Shown: positions 1-6,371, numbered from the stretch's first letter. The stretch is DNA of 8,548 bases from a bacterium (GCA_025362415.1 JANYGM010000372.1:1-8548); one strand, 5' to 3'. The notes: generated from the letters alone by a model not told the origin. Numbers and translations are program-made.

Positions 1-11
1 AATTGGTACTA

Positions 12-90
12 AAAACCACCCCCAGCCCCTCCTTAGGAAGGAGGGGAGTTTTGTCCCCCTCCTTTTCAAGGAGGGGTTAGGGGTGGTTTT
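12..90. repeat. GC-rich multi-arm palindromic intergenic repeat
   Basis: An 11-base outer arm (12-22, AAAACCACCCC) pairs perfectly with 80-90 (GGGGTGGTTTT). It encloses two hairpins with the same stem, CCCCTCCTT/AAGGAGGGG: 26-46 with loop AGG, and 56-76 with loop TTC. The whole can fold as a three-way junction of about 79 nt on either strand. It is far more GC-rich than its surroundings. It lies 67 bases beyond the stop codon of the E1 gene, where no other terminator is visible, so it may end or stabilise that mRNA. From general knowledge, similar CCCCTCCTT-type palindromes recur between genes in Bacteroidota genomes; I cannot count copies from one window. Confidence 0.8.
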
Positions 91-156
91 GATATTTGTT
101 TGTGCTAAACGTTTGATAATCAAGTAATAAAAACTCTAATATTTATTAATTCTCCT

Positions 157-2598
157 TTAGTATATTGAAGGAAAAGCAGTTGGGTTTGCCTCGTGCATCA
201 TCTCATAAATCTTATCAAAGATGTTTTCTACATTAGGTTTGGAGAAATAATCCCCATCAGATGAATAGGCTGGTCTGTGGTCTTGTGAATGTACCGTAAG
301 TGGTGCAGCATCTAAGTATTTGTAAGCCTGTTGCACTTCTAAAACTTGTTGCATCATAAAAGCACTTGCGCCACCTTCTACATCTTCATCAGCAAAAACA
401 ACTCTATTCGTCTTTTTGATAGCTTCTACAATAGTATGATTAACATCAAAAGGAAGCAAAGTTTGAACATCAATAATCTCACAAAAAATACCCACCTCTT
501 CTAACGCAATAGCTGCCTCTTCCATCACTCTACACATAGAACCATACGTTACAATGGTTACATCTGTACCTTGTCTTATGACTTCTGGCACGCCTAAAGG
601 CACCGTAAACGCTCCCACATTCAAGGGCATAGCTTCTTTAAGTCTATAACCATTTAGACATTCAATGATTAGTGCAGGCTCATCTGTTTGTAGCATTGCA
701 TTATAAAAACCTGCTGCAATAGTCATATTACGAGGCACAAGTACGTGTATTCCCCTAATAGCGTTGAGTATCATTCCTATTGGAGAGCCTGAATGCCAAA
801 TGCCTTCTAATCTGTGTCCTCTTGTGCGTATGATAACAGGAGCTTTTTGTCCTCCTTTTGTCCTATATTGCAAGCAAGCTAAGTCATCAGACATTATTTG
901 AATAGCATACAACAAATAATCTAAATATTGTATCTCTGCAATAGGGCGCAAACCACGCATTGCTGTACCAATTCCTTGCCCCAAAATGGTACATTCACGT
1001 ATTCCTGTGTCAGAAATACGTATTTCTCCAAATTTATCTTGCAAATCTGCAAAACCTTGATTAACATCTCCAATTTTCCCTACATCTTCTCCAAAAGCCA
1101 CCACAAGCGGATTAGTAGAGAATATGCTATCAAAATTAGCCCTTAATACTTCCCTACCATCAACGAGTTTAGAAGGCTCAAAAGCATCATCATTATAGGT
1201 GGCTTTGACAACTTTAATGTATTTATAACTCTCTTTTGATTGAGAATAAAGAAAAGAATTATATTCATTTTGTGCTTGATAGCCTTTTTCGTCTAGCCAA
1301 TCAGTAAAACGCCCTTTTAATTCTGCCAAATTAGTTGAATTTCTCATCAAACGCAATACTTTTTTCAAAGCAACAAACGCATCTTTCTTAATTGGGTTGA
1401 TAGTTGCAGCTAAATCTTCTCTAATCTTAGCAATTTTAGCAGAAACTTCTCCAGAAGTAGCTACTGTCGCCTCTCCAATAAGTGCATCTACGCCATTTTG
1501 ATATGTTTTTAGGGTAGCTAAAAAGTTGTTCCACGCAGTTGAGCGTGCTTTTTTAACTTTATCTTTCGCATTTGTTTCAATTTCTGTGAGTTCTTCAACA
1601 GTAGCAATGTTATTTGCAACAATCCATTCTGCAAATTTCTTATTACAATCAAAATCCACCTCAAAAGCAAGTCTTTCAAGAGTTTTATAGCGTTCGTGTG
1701 AGCCAGAAGTAGAATGACCTTGTTGTTGTGTAACATCAACAACGTGAACAAGTGCAGGAGAATGAATTTTTCTGCAGTTTTCAGCCGCAATTTGATAGGT
1801 ATCTATCAAAGCAACATAATCCCAACCTTTCACTCTAAATATTTCTAGTCCTTTTCCGTCTTCATTCGTCTGAAAACCAGCCAGAACGTGAGAAATACTG
1901 TGTTTAGTTGTGTGATGTTCTTTCCCAACAGAGATACCAAACTCATCATCCCACACAGACATCAATATAGGCACTTGCAACACGCCAGCAGCATTGATAG
2001 TTTCATAAAACATACCTTCAGAAGTGGACGCATTACCAATAGTTCCAAAAGAAATTTCGTTACCATTGATAGAAAAATCAGTAAATTTAGTAAGTTCTGG
2101 ATTATTTCTATAAAGTTTTGAAGCCCACGCAAGCCCCAAAAGTCTAGGCATTTGCCCTGCGGTAGGAGAAATATCCGCAGAAGAGTTTTTGAGTTGTGTA
2201 AGTGCCTTAAAACTACCATCATCATTGAGCATACGAGTAGCAAAATGCCCATTCATACAACGTCCTGCGGTGGCAGGCTCATTATTGAGGTCAGTATCAG
2301 CATATAATTGCGCAAAAAATTGCTCTATTGTGAGCGCACCAATAGCAAACATAAAAGTTTGGTCACGATAGTAACCAGAACGGAAGTCACCGTTTTTAAA
2401 AGCCCTCGCCATAGCAATTTGGGCAAGTTCTTTGCCATCACCAAAGATGCCAAATTTAGCTTTACCCATAAAAACTTCCTTGCGCCCAGTCAGGCTTGCC
2501 TCTCTACTTTCACAAACCAGCGTAAAATCTTGTAAGATTTCATCTTTGGTAAGGTTTAGGGAGGTAAAATGTGTTGTTGAAGAGGAATTTGAAGTCAT
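157..2598 (-). CDS. Fused 2-oxo acid dehydrogenase E1 alpha/beta (thiamine diphosphate-dependent)
   Basis: An 813-residue protein that joins both E1 subunits of a 2-oxo acid dehydrogenase complex (branched-chain or pyruvate type). This cytoplasmic enzyme decarboxylates a 2-oxo acid on thiamine diphosphate and passes the acyl group to the lipoyl arm of E2. Residues about 45-330 are the E1-alpha part: GNASTSEG (188-195) and WDDEFGIS (216-223) sit where the GDG...NN cofactor motif is expected, and GHSTSGSHERY (294-304) matches the conserved E1-alpha phosphorylation-loop region. Residues about 330-470 are a charged, probably helical linker. Residues about 480-800 are E1-beta, with the FGEDVG motif (502-507) carrying the conserved Glu, then the C-terminal transketolase-like domain. 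Such single-chain E1s are common in Bacteroidota. Substrate cannot be read from sequence. Asp to Asn at 189 is unusual against the textbook motif. No E2 or E3 gene is adjacent, so it appears monocistronic. The start ATG at 2598 gives full family length; no clear promoter was found. Confidence 0.93.
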   Translation of the reverse strand: MTSNSSSTTHFTSLNLTKDEILQDFTLVCESREASLTGRKEVFMGKAKFGIFGDGKELAQIAMARAFKNGDFRSGYYRDQTFMFAIGALTIEQFFAQLYADTDLNNEPATAGRCMNGHFATRMLNDDGSFKALTQLKNSSADISPTAGQMPRLLGLAWASKLYRNNPELTKFTDFSINGNEISFGTIGNASTSEGMFYETINAAGVLQVPILMSVWDDEFGISVGKEHHTTKHSISHVLAGFQTNEDGKGLEIFRVKGWDYVALIDTYQIAAENCRKIHSPALVHVVDVTQQQGHSTSGSHERYKTLERLAFEVDFDCNKKFAEWIVANNIATVEELTEIETNAKDKVKKARSTAWNNFLATLKTYQNGVDALIGEATVATSGEVSAKIAKIREDLAATINPIKKDAFVALKKVLRLMRNSTNLAELKGRFTDWLDEKGYQAQNEYNSFLYSQSKESYKYIKVVKATYNDDAFEPSKLVDGREVLRANFDSIFSTNPLVVAFGEDVGKIGDVNQGFADLQDKFGEIRISDTGIRECTILGQGIGTAMRGLRPIAEIQYLDYLLYAIQIMSDDLACLQYRTKGGQKAPVIIRTRGHRLEGIWHSGSPIGMILNAIRGIHVLVPRNMTIAAGFYNAMLQTDEPALIIECLNGYRLKEAMPLNVGAFTVPLGVPEVIRQGTDVTIVTYGSMCRVMEEAAIALEEVGIFCEIIDVQTLLPFDVNHTIVEAIKKTNRVVFADEDVEGGASAFMMQQVLEVQQAYKYLDAAPLTVHSQDHRPAYSSDGDYFSKPNVENIFDKIYEMMHEANPTAFPSIY

Positions 2599-2656
2599 TT
2601 GTGATAGTAATATGATAGTTTTTTTTATTGTGATGAGATAGTTCTTTTATCTTTTT

Positions 2657-2685
2657 GAAGAAGATTTAGTTATTTAATCTTCTTC
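2657..2685. repeat. Perfect 10-bp inverted repeat in the divergent intergenic region
   Basis: GAAGAAGATT (2657-2666) and AATCTTCTTC (2676-2685) are exact reverse complements around a 9-base spacer. The centre lies about 73 bases before the E1 start codon on the minus strand. It could be a dimeric regulator site or a stem-loop in the E1 leader; the sequence does not decide between them. A near-consensus minus-strand -7 box (TAAGATTG, 2695-2688, one mismatch to TAnnTTTG) abuts it but has no -33 box at a normal distance. Confidence 0.5.
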
Positions 2686-2708
2686 TTCAATCTTAATTTG
2701 TTGTTAAG

Positions 2709-2755
2709 AAAATAGCCATAACAAACTGAATATCAAAATATTATGGGCTATTTTT
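2709..2755 (+). terminator. Stem-loop with T-rich tail upstream of the small ORF
   Basis: AAAATAGCCATAA (2709-2721) pairs with TTATGGGCTATTTT (2741-2754) with one bulged G and a 19-base loop. The T-rich side runs into TTTTTATTG, which gives it terminator character on the plus strand. It lies between two divergent genes, where no transcript needs terminating, so it may instead act as an attenuator or be a remnant. Function is uncertain. Confidence 0.35.
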
Positions 2756-2768
2756 ATTGCAAAAGGTG

Positions 2769-2776
2769 TATATTTG
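2769..2776 (+). promoter_or_regulatory. TATATTTG -7 element directly before the small ORF
   Basis: TATATTTG is an exact match to the Bacteroidota -7 consensus TAnnTTTG. It ends only four bases before the ATG at 2781. Transcription from it would start at or within a few bases of that ATG, giving a leaderless or nearly leaderless mRNA. No TTTG/TTG -33 box is present at the 19-20 base spacing used elsewhere in this window, which weakens the call. Confidence 0.35.
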
Positions 2777-2780
2777 TGCT

Positions 2781-3056
2781 ATGAACCTTAAACATACTAC
2801 AACAAATGCACGACAAAAATACGCAAAAAAAAACAAAATAATAGCTGGAATAGTAAAAAAATATTTTGAAGATACTTACGAAAAAGAATTGAGTGTTTTT
2901 GATGATTTATTTGAAGAATATTTTAAATTGATAGATATCAGCAAACAACTTCCAGCTATTTTTGCTAAATTTAATGCCAATACAGAACTGCATAAATGCA
3001 AAAATTATGGAGAAATATTGCAAATTCCACAAAAAATAATTGTGAATTGTGAATGA
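2781..3056 (+). CDS. Small hypothetical protein, 91 residues
   Basis: Not a family I recognise. The predicted product is rich in Lys, Glu and Asn and looks mostly helical. A basic N-terminus (ARQKYAKKNK) is followed by an acidic amphipathic stretch (residues about 29-52, FEDTYEKELSVFDDLFEEYF). There is no signal peptide, membrane segment or metal-binding cysteine cluster. The ATG at 2781 is preferred over the in-frame TTG at 2757, because the latter lies in a stem-loop flank and upstream of the -7 match. The last residues (IIVNCE) and the stop are encoded by a dispersed GTGAATT-type repeat (3035-3057), so the original C-terminus may have differed. It is divergent from E1 and followed by a separate promoter for the next gene. 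Length and residue use make it plausible but not certain. Confidence 0.5.
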   Translation: MNLKHTTTNARQKYAKKNKIIAGIVKKYFEDTYEKELSVFDDLFEEYFKLIDISKQLPAIFAKFNANTELHKCKNYGEILQIPQKIIVNCE

Positions 3057-3057
3057 A
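3035..3057 (+). repeat. Dispersed AATTRTGAA repeat, copy 1 (over a stop codon)
   Basis: AATAATTGTGAA followed by TTGTGAATGAA matches the unit seen at 6308-6333 (opposite strand) and 7285-7310, but without the TTTTT spacer. It supplies the TGA stop of the small ORF. Confidence 0.55.
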
Positions 3058-3091
3058 ATACAACAAATAATTAAATAATACAACAATATTT

Positions 3092-3123
3092 TTTCAGAAA
3101 TATAATTTTTTGTAGTATTTTTG
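3092..3123 (+). promoter_or_regulatory. Promoter of the DUF5686-like gene
   Basis: TTTC (3092-3095), a 20-base spacer, then TATTTTTG (3116-3123), an exact TAnnTTTG. The -33 box is one base off TTTG. Predicted start near 3129 leaves a leader of about 45 nt before the ATG at 3174. The leader has no clear Shine-Dalgarno sequence, as is usual in this phylum. Confidence 0.6.
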
Positions 3124-3173
3124 CGTTTTCAAATCATACAAAAAAACAAAATACTCACCCTTTTATATTATAT

Positions 3174-5645
3174 ATGAAAAATATTTTATTCTTTTTACTC
3201 ATTTTTACTTGCAATGCGCAAATAAAAGCGCAAAATGACTCACAAAATAATGCTCAAATAGGCATTCTAAAAGGCAAAATAACCTCCAAAAATGGTGAAT
3301 CAATGCCTTTTGTCAATGTTTATATTCAAAATACCACCAAAGGTACAACTTCCAACGGAGAAGGAGAATACCAACTTTATTTGCCTTATGGTACACATAA
3401 TATTGTTTTTGAATACATTGGTTTTCAAGGAATTGTAGAAAAAATCACTATTTCTACTCCCACATTAGAGCGCAATGTAACGCTTTTAGAAGATAATTTT
3501 GAGGTTTCAACTGCCGCAGAAGTTACATCAAAAGACCCCGCCAACGAAATTATTAAAAATGCTCAAAAAAACCGCAAAAAATACCTGCGTGAAGTAGAAA
3601 AATATACTTGTGAAGTGTATTTAAAAGGCTTAAATCACATTGGAAAAGCACCAAAAACCATTATGGGAATGACTATACGCATAGATACAGGCATTGTATA
3701 TCTATCAGAATCAATTTCAGAGGTAAGTGCTATTCCGCCTAATAAAATCAAAGAAAAAATGATTTCTTCTAAGGTAGCAGGCAATAATAACGGTTTTAGC
3801 TTTAATCAAGCAACAGGCTTGCAGGTTAATTTTTATGAAAATCTTACTGAAAATGACGGTTTTGCGGAGCGTGGAATGGTTTCACCTATTGCAGACAACG
3901 CTTTCAACTATTATACCTACAAAATGGAAGGTTTTTATCAGGAAAAAGGTTTGACTATCAACAAGATAAAAGTAATGCCCATTCGTAACACAGACCCTGT
4001 TTTTGCTGGGCATATATTTATTGTGGAAGATAGCTGGCGTATTTATGCCACTGATTTGTATGTTACAAAAGATAATCAGGTACAATTCATAGAAAAAGCT
4101 ATTATCAAACAATCTTTTATTCCTTCTTCTGATGCTAAAAATGCTCCTTGGGTGATATTTTCGCAGCGTTTTGATTTTGAATTTGAGGCTTTTGGTATCA
4201 ACGGAGATGGGTATTTTATTGGGATTTACTCAAAATACAATATGAACCCGAGTATTGAAAAGAAAGATTTTACAAATGAGATTTTTTCTATAAATGAAGA
4301 AGCAAATAAAAAAGATACCACCTATTGGAATGGAATACGCCCTGTACCGCTTACAGGTAAAGAAACGGTTGGTTATTTTAAAAAAGATAGCGTGCAAGTT
4401 ATCAAAGAAACGAAAGTTTATAAAGACTCTATGGATAGAATAAGTAATAAACTAAAACCTATTAATTTCTTGATTTTGGGCTATTCTTGGCGCAATACAC
4501 ACAAAGGCGAAAGTTGGTATATTGGCGGTTTGCTCAACGCATTGCAATTTAATACGGTAGAAGGTGGCGTGCTAAATCTTACAACTGGCTATACAAAACG
4601 CTATAAAAACCGTACAGGATTTAGTATTCAGCCAACTGTGCGTTATGGTTTTGCAGATTTGACTTGGAAAAGCAAACTTGTCTTACAGGCGCAACTTAAC
4701 CCAAAAAAACAAACAAAACTTAGCTTAGATGGAGGACGTTTTGTGGAACAAATCAACAATACAGAACCTATTGATGTAATTGTGAATACTTCTTACACGC
4801 TTTTTTCTGAACTGAATTTTATTAAATACTACCTTAGTGACTATGCTAGACTAACCTATCAAAGTGAGGTAACCAATGGTATATTTTTGTCGGCTGGTTT
4901 GGTGTATGCCAACCGTAGCCCAATGACCAATCACAGTAATTTTAAAATTTTTAATATTAAGGATAGAGAATATACCAGTAATACACCTACTAATTTTGAG
5001 TTGGATAAAGCTGGGAAAACTGCTGATTTTGTGGCTAATAAAGTCTTAAAATTCAATATTACAACTAAATTTACTTTTGCACAAAAGTATAGCACACGTC
5101 CAAATGCGAAGATAAATGAAGATTCTAAATACCCAACTTTGCAAATTGCCTACACTCGTGCTTTGCCTACACTTGGTGCAGGTATCAGCTATGATAGAGT
5201 GCAAGTAGATATTGATGGTAAATTTAAGATAAGACTTTTAGGGACAAGTAATTATAAGATTTTTGGTGGTGCAACGCTTACTAAAGATAGTATAACATTC
5301 CTTGATTATCAGCATTTTAATGGCAATCAAACTAATTGGAGCGGAAGTTTTGCAGGTTATCAAATGCTTAATTATTATGATTTTAGCACTACAAAACCTT
5401 ATGCTGGTGTGCTTTATAATCATCATTTCAACGGAGCAATTTTTGGGCGTATTGCTGGGCTTAGAAAACTTAAATTACAAGAAGTTATTACGGCTAATTA
5501 CCTCACTTCTGGTACAAATGGCAACTATTTGGAGTTTGGATTTGGATTAGAAAATATCAAAATGTTGGGACGTGTTGATTATTTTGTAAGTTTTCTTGAT
5601 GGAAAATTCCAAACAAGTGGCATAAGACTAGGAATAGGACTTTAG
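3174..5645 (+). CDS. Carboxypeptidase-regulatory-like plus DUF5686 outer-membrane protein
   Basis: An 823-residue predicted outer-membrane protein of unknown function. Residues 1 to about 19 are a Sec signal peptide (MKNIL, hydrophobic FFLLIF, then IKAQ; a cut after IKA is likely). Cys13 is not in a proper lipobox. Residues about 29-105 form a carboxypeptidase-D-regulatory-like beta-sandwich (GILKGKI, PFVNVYIQNTTKGTTSNGEGEYQL, VFEYIGFQ), the domain also found at the N-terminus of many SusC/TonB-dependent proteins. From about 122 (NEIIKNAQKNRKKYL, YTCEVYLKGL) to the end is the DUF5686 region. Its C-terminal half alternates short strands rich in aromatic residues and ends GIRLGIGL, consistent with a beta-barrel. 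Length is ordinary for the family. It has its own promoter and no downstream partner, so it is likely monocistronic. There is no TonB box or plug, so it is not itself a SusC transporter. Family assignment is by recalled motifs. Confidence 0.85.
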   Translation: MKNILFFLLIFTCNAQIKAQNDSQNNAQIGILKGKITSKNGESMPFVNVYIQNTTKGTTSNGEGEYQLYLPYGTHNIVFEYIGFQGIVEKITISTPTLERNVTLLEDNFEVSTAAEVTSKDPANEIIKNAQKNRKKYLREVEKYTCEVYLKGLNHIGKAPKTIMGMTIRIDTGIVYLSESISEVSAIPPNKIKEKMISSKVAGNNNGFSFNQATGLQVNFYENLTENDGFAERGMVSPIADNAFNYYTYKMEGFYQEKGLTINKIKVMPIRNTDPVFAGHIFIVEDSWRIYATDLYVTKDNQVQFIEKAIIKQSFIPSSDAKNAPWVIFSQRFDFEFEAFGINGDGYFIGIYSKYNMNPSIEKKDFTNEIFSINEEANKKDTTYWNGIRPVPLTGKETVGYFKKDSVQVIKETKVYKDSMDRISNKLKPINFLILGYSWRNTHKGESWYIGGLLNALQFNTVEGGVLNLTTGYTKRYKNRTGFSIQPTVRYGFADLTWKSKLVLQAQLNPKKQTKLSLDGGRFVEQINNTEPIDVIVNTSYTLFSELNFIKYYLSDYARLTYQSEVTNGIFLSAGLVYANRSPMTNHSNFKIFNIKDREYTSNTPTNFELDKAGKTADFVANKVLKFNITTKFTFAQKYSTRPNAKINEDSKYPTLQIAYTRALPTLGAGISYDRVQVDIDGKFKIRLLGTSNYKIFGGATLTKDSITFLDYQHFNGNQTNWSGSFAGYQMLNYYDFSTTKPYAGVLYNHHFNGAIFGRIAGLRKLKLQEVITANYLTSGTNGNYLEFGFGLENIKMLGRVDYFVSFLDGKFQTSGIRLGIGL

Positions 5646-5702
5646 GAATGTGATACTTTGATGTGTGATATATGATGTATTTGGTGATATACTTTTTGTA
5701 TT

Positions 5703-5730
5703 TCTATGTCTTCTCTGTGTCTATGTGGTG
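5703..5730 (+). repeat. CTNTGTG-type short tandem repeat
   Basis: Three degenerate units, CTATGT, CTCTGTGT and CTATGTGG, follow each other 58 bases after the DUF5686-like stop. The form resembles degenerate CTNTGTG strings that I recall from intergenic DNA of many bacteria. A related CTTAGTG series lies at 7424-7464. The rest of 5646-5767 is AT-rich, with no strong hairpin terminator for the preceding gene. Confidence 0.4.
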
Positions 5731-5767
5731 AAAAAATGATTTATTTTCAAAAATAATCTAAAATAAA

Positions 5768-5798
5768 TTTGGAAATACAAAAAATAGTAGTACCTTTG
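5768..5798 (+). promoter_or_regulatory. tRNA-Arg promoter (consensus Bacteroidota -33/-7)
   Basis: TTTG (5768-5771), a 19-base spacer and TACCTTTG (5791-5798) match the primary sigma factor consensus TTTG/TAnnTTTG exactly. Predicted start is near 5804, about 17 bases before the mature tRNA. Confidence 0.8.
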
Positions 5799-5820
5799 CA
5801 TCTCAATAATAACGAAACAA

Positions 5821-5894
5821 GGCCCCGTAGCTCAATTGAATAGAGCACCAGATTACGGCTCTGGAGGTTTCAGGTTTGACTCCTGACGAGGTCA
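5821..5894 (+). tRNA. trnR: tRNA-Arg (anticodon ACG)
   Basis: A 74-nt cloverleaf: acceptor GGCCCCG/CGAGGTC, D stem GCTC/GAGC, anticodon stem CCAGA/TCTGG around loop TTACGGC (ACG at 5856-5858), variable AGGTT, T stem TCAGG/CCTGA around TTTGACT, discriminator A. It would read CGU and, after A34 to inosine editing, CGC and CGA. CCA is not encoded, so it must be added. Oddities: the acceptor has a C5-A68 mismatch and a G2-U71 wobble. The D loop has A19 instead of G19 and the T loop has U56 instead of C56, so the tertiary 19-56 pair is kept as A-U. The 15-48 Levitt pair is A-U as well. A perfect promoter and a terminator argue that the gene is live. It is transcribed alone. Confidence 0.93.
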
Positions 5895-5920
5895 CAAAAA
5901 ACACTGATATACTTGTAGAT

Positions 5921-5963
5921 AACCCATTAAAATAGCAATAAATGCTATTAAAATGGGTTTTTT
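5921..5963 (+). terminator. Intrinsic terminator of the tRNA-Arg unit
   Basis: AACCCATT (5921-5928) pairs with AATGGGTT (5952-5959), and inside it AATAGCA pairs with TGCTATT, with a small A-rich internal loop and an ATAAA apical loop. TTTTTTG then CTTTTT follows. It lies 27 bases after the tRNA 3' end. Confidence 0.75.
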
Positions 5964-5986
5964 GCTTTTTCTTTTGACAGAAAAAA

Positions 5987-6045
5987 GGATACACACATTA
6001 CATATTCGGATACATCAAATATTTTTTTGCATAGTGTATCCGAAT
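5987..6045. repeat. GGATACA direct and inverted repeats forming a palindrome
   Basis: ATTCGGATACA (6004-6014) and TGTATCCGAAT (6035-6045) are exact reverse complements with a 20-base loop. An upstream GGATACAC (5987-5994) is also an exact 8-base complement of GTGTATCC (6034-6041). Two left arms can therefore compete for one right arm. Outside the main stem, ACATTA (5995-6000) and TAATGT (6053-6058) extend the symmetry. It could be a recombination or regulator site or an RNA fold; no T-tract follows on either strand. Confidence 0.6.
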
Positions 6046-6099
6046 TTTCAAATAATGTACTTTAATATGATAAAACTCCCCCACAGGCTTCTACAAGCC

Positions 6100-6229
6100 A
6101 AAAAAAAGATAAGATGAAAATTCTTTTCGTCATCAGAAAAAACAAAAATTCCTAATAGGCTACCATTCAGACTTGGGTTACCGCTGGTGGTGACATACGT
6201 GCAAATCCTTACAGCATAGGCATTATGTT
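6100..6229 (-). ncRNA. Candidate small RNA on the minus strand
   Basis: Predicted from signals only. A minus-strand promoter match (6265-6235) would start transcription near 6229. About 100 bases on, GATGACG-AAAAGAA-TTTTCATC can fold (6134-6113, a weak stem with a CG bulge), followed by TTATC and eight T (6107-6100), a loose intrinsic terminator. The transcript would be about 130 nt and antisense to the recombinase remnant. No known RNA family is recognised, and the terminator stem is AT-rich, so this is a weak call. Confidence 0.2.
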
Positions 6230-6269
6230 GGTATCAAAATTAGAGTATGTTATGATAATGTCAAAATGA
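6114..6269 (+). pseudogene. Probable tyrosine recombinase N-terminal remnant
   Basis: One frame reads MKILFVIRKNKNS, then TAA TAG (6153-6158), then in the same frame 36 sense codons from ATIQTWVTAGG through DIRANPYSIGI to a TGA at 6267. The order 'hydrophobic strand - RKNK - (A)TIQ - VT..G..RANP.S.GI' resembles the arm-DNA-binding N-terminal domain of Bacteroidota phage/transposon tyrosine integrases, which typically read like FxLRKNKxNKKGxATIxxRITVNGxRAxxFSTGI. The remaining parts (core-binding and catalytic domains with the R..H-R..Y residues) are absent. The position 220 bases downstream of a tRNA gene fits an integrase relic left after a tRNA-targeted element decayed. The identification rests on recalled family patterns over about 50 residues and could be chance similarity. 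Confidence 0.45.
6235..6265 (-). promoter_or_regulatory. Minus-strand promoter match
   Basis: On the minus strand, TTTG (6265-6262), a 19-base spacer and TAATTTTG (6242-6235) match TTTG/TAnnTTTG exactly and have the same spacing as the tRNA promoter. It points away from the SDR gene into the gene-free region. No sensible ORF lies downstream. One such perfect match by chance in this AT-rich window is not excluded. Confidence 0.4.
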
Positions 6270-6307
6270 TACATAATTAACTGATTATAAACACTAGCAG
6301 TTGCTAG

Positions 6308-6333
6308 TTCATAATTAAAAATTCACAATTATT
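6308..6333 (-). repeat. Dispersed AATTRTGAA repeat, copy 2 (inverted)
   Basis: Read on the minus strand it matches 7285-7310 at 24 of 26 positions. The unit is two AATTRTGAA nonamers separated by TTTT/TTTTT. With copy 3 it forms an inverted pair that brackets the SDR gene. It sits just upstream of that gene's -33 box. Confidence 0.65.
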
Positions 6334-6339
6334 TATTTA

Positions 6340-6371
6340 TTTGCTTTTATGATAATTTAATAGTAGCTTTG
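6340..6371 (+). promoter_or_regulatory. Promoter of the SDR gene
   Basis: TTTG (6340-6343), a 20-base spacer and TAGCTTTG (6364-6371) match the Bacteroidota consensus exactly. Predicted start is near 6377, giving a leader of about 39 nt that lacks a Shine-Dalgarno sequence and is A-rich just before the ATG. Confidence 0.75.

Noticed and set aside
1518..2535. Several 60-96 codon ORFs on both strands inside the E1 gene
   Set aside because: They lie wholly within a well-supported long coding frame and lack signals or recognisable sequence.
5821..5894. tRNA as a decayed pseudogene
   Set aside because: Despite the C5-A68 mismatch, all other stems pair, the elbow change is compensatory, and promoter and terminator are intact.
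5803..5994. A 63-codon minus-strand ORF across the tRNA
   Set aside because: It is the antisense of the tRNA gene and its terminator, has no family likeness and no start signal; a shadow frame.
6113..6134. A hammerhead-like CTGATGACGAAA string on the minus strand
   Set aside because: The two core parts are directly adjacent with no stem II, and no flanking stems I and III are visible; it is simply the antisense of the recombinase-like MKILFVIRK codons.
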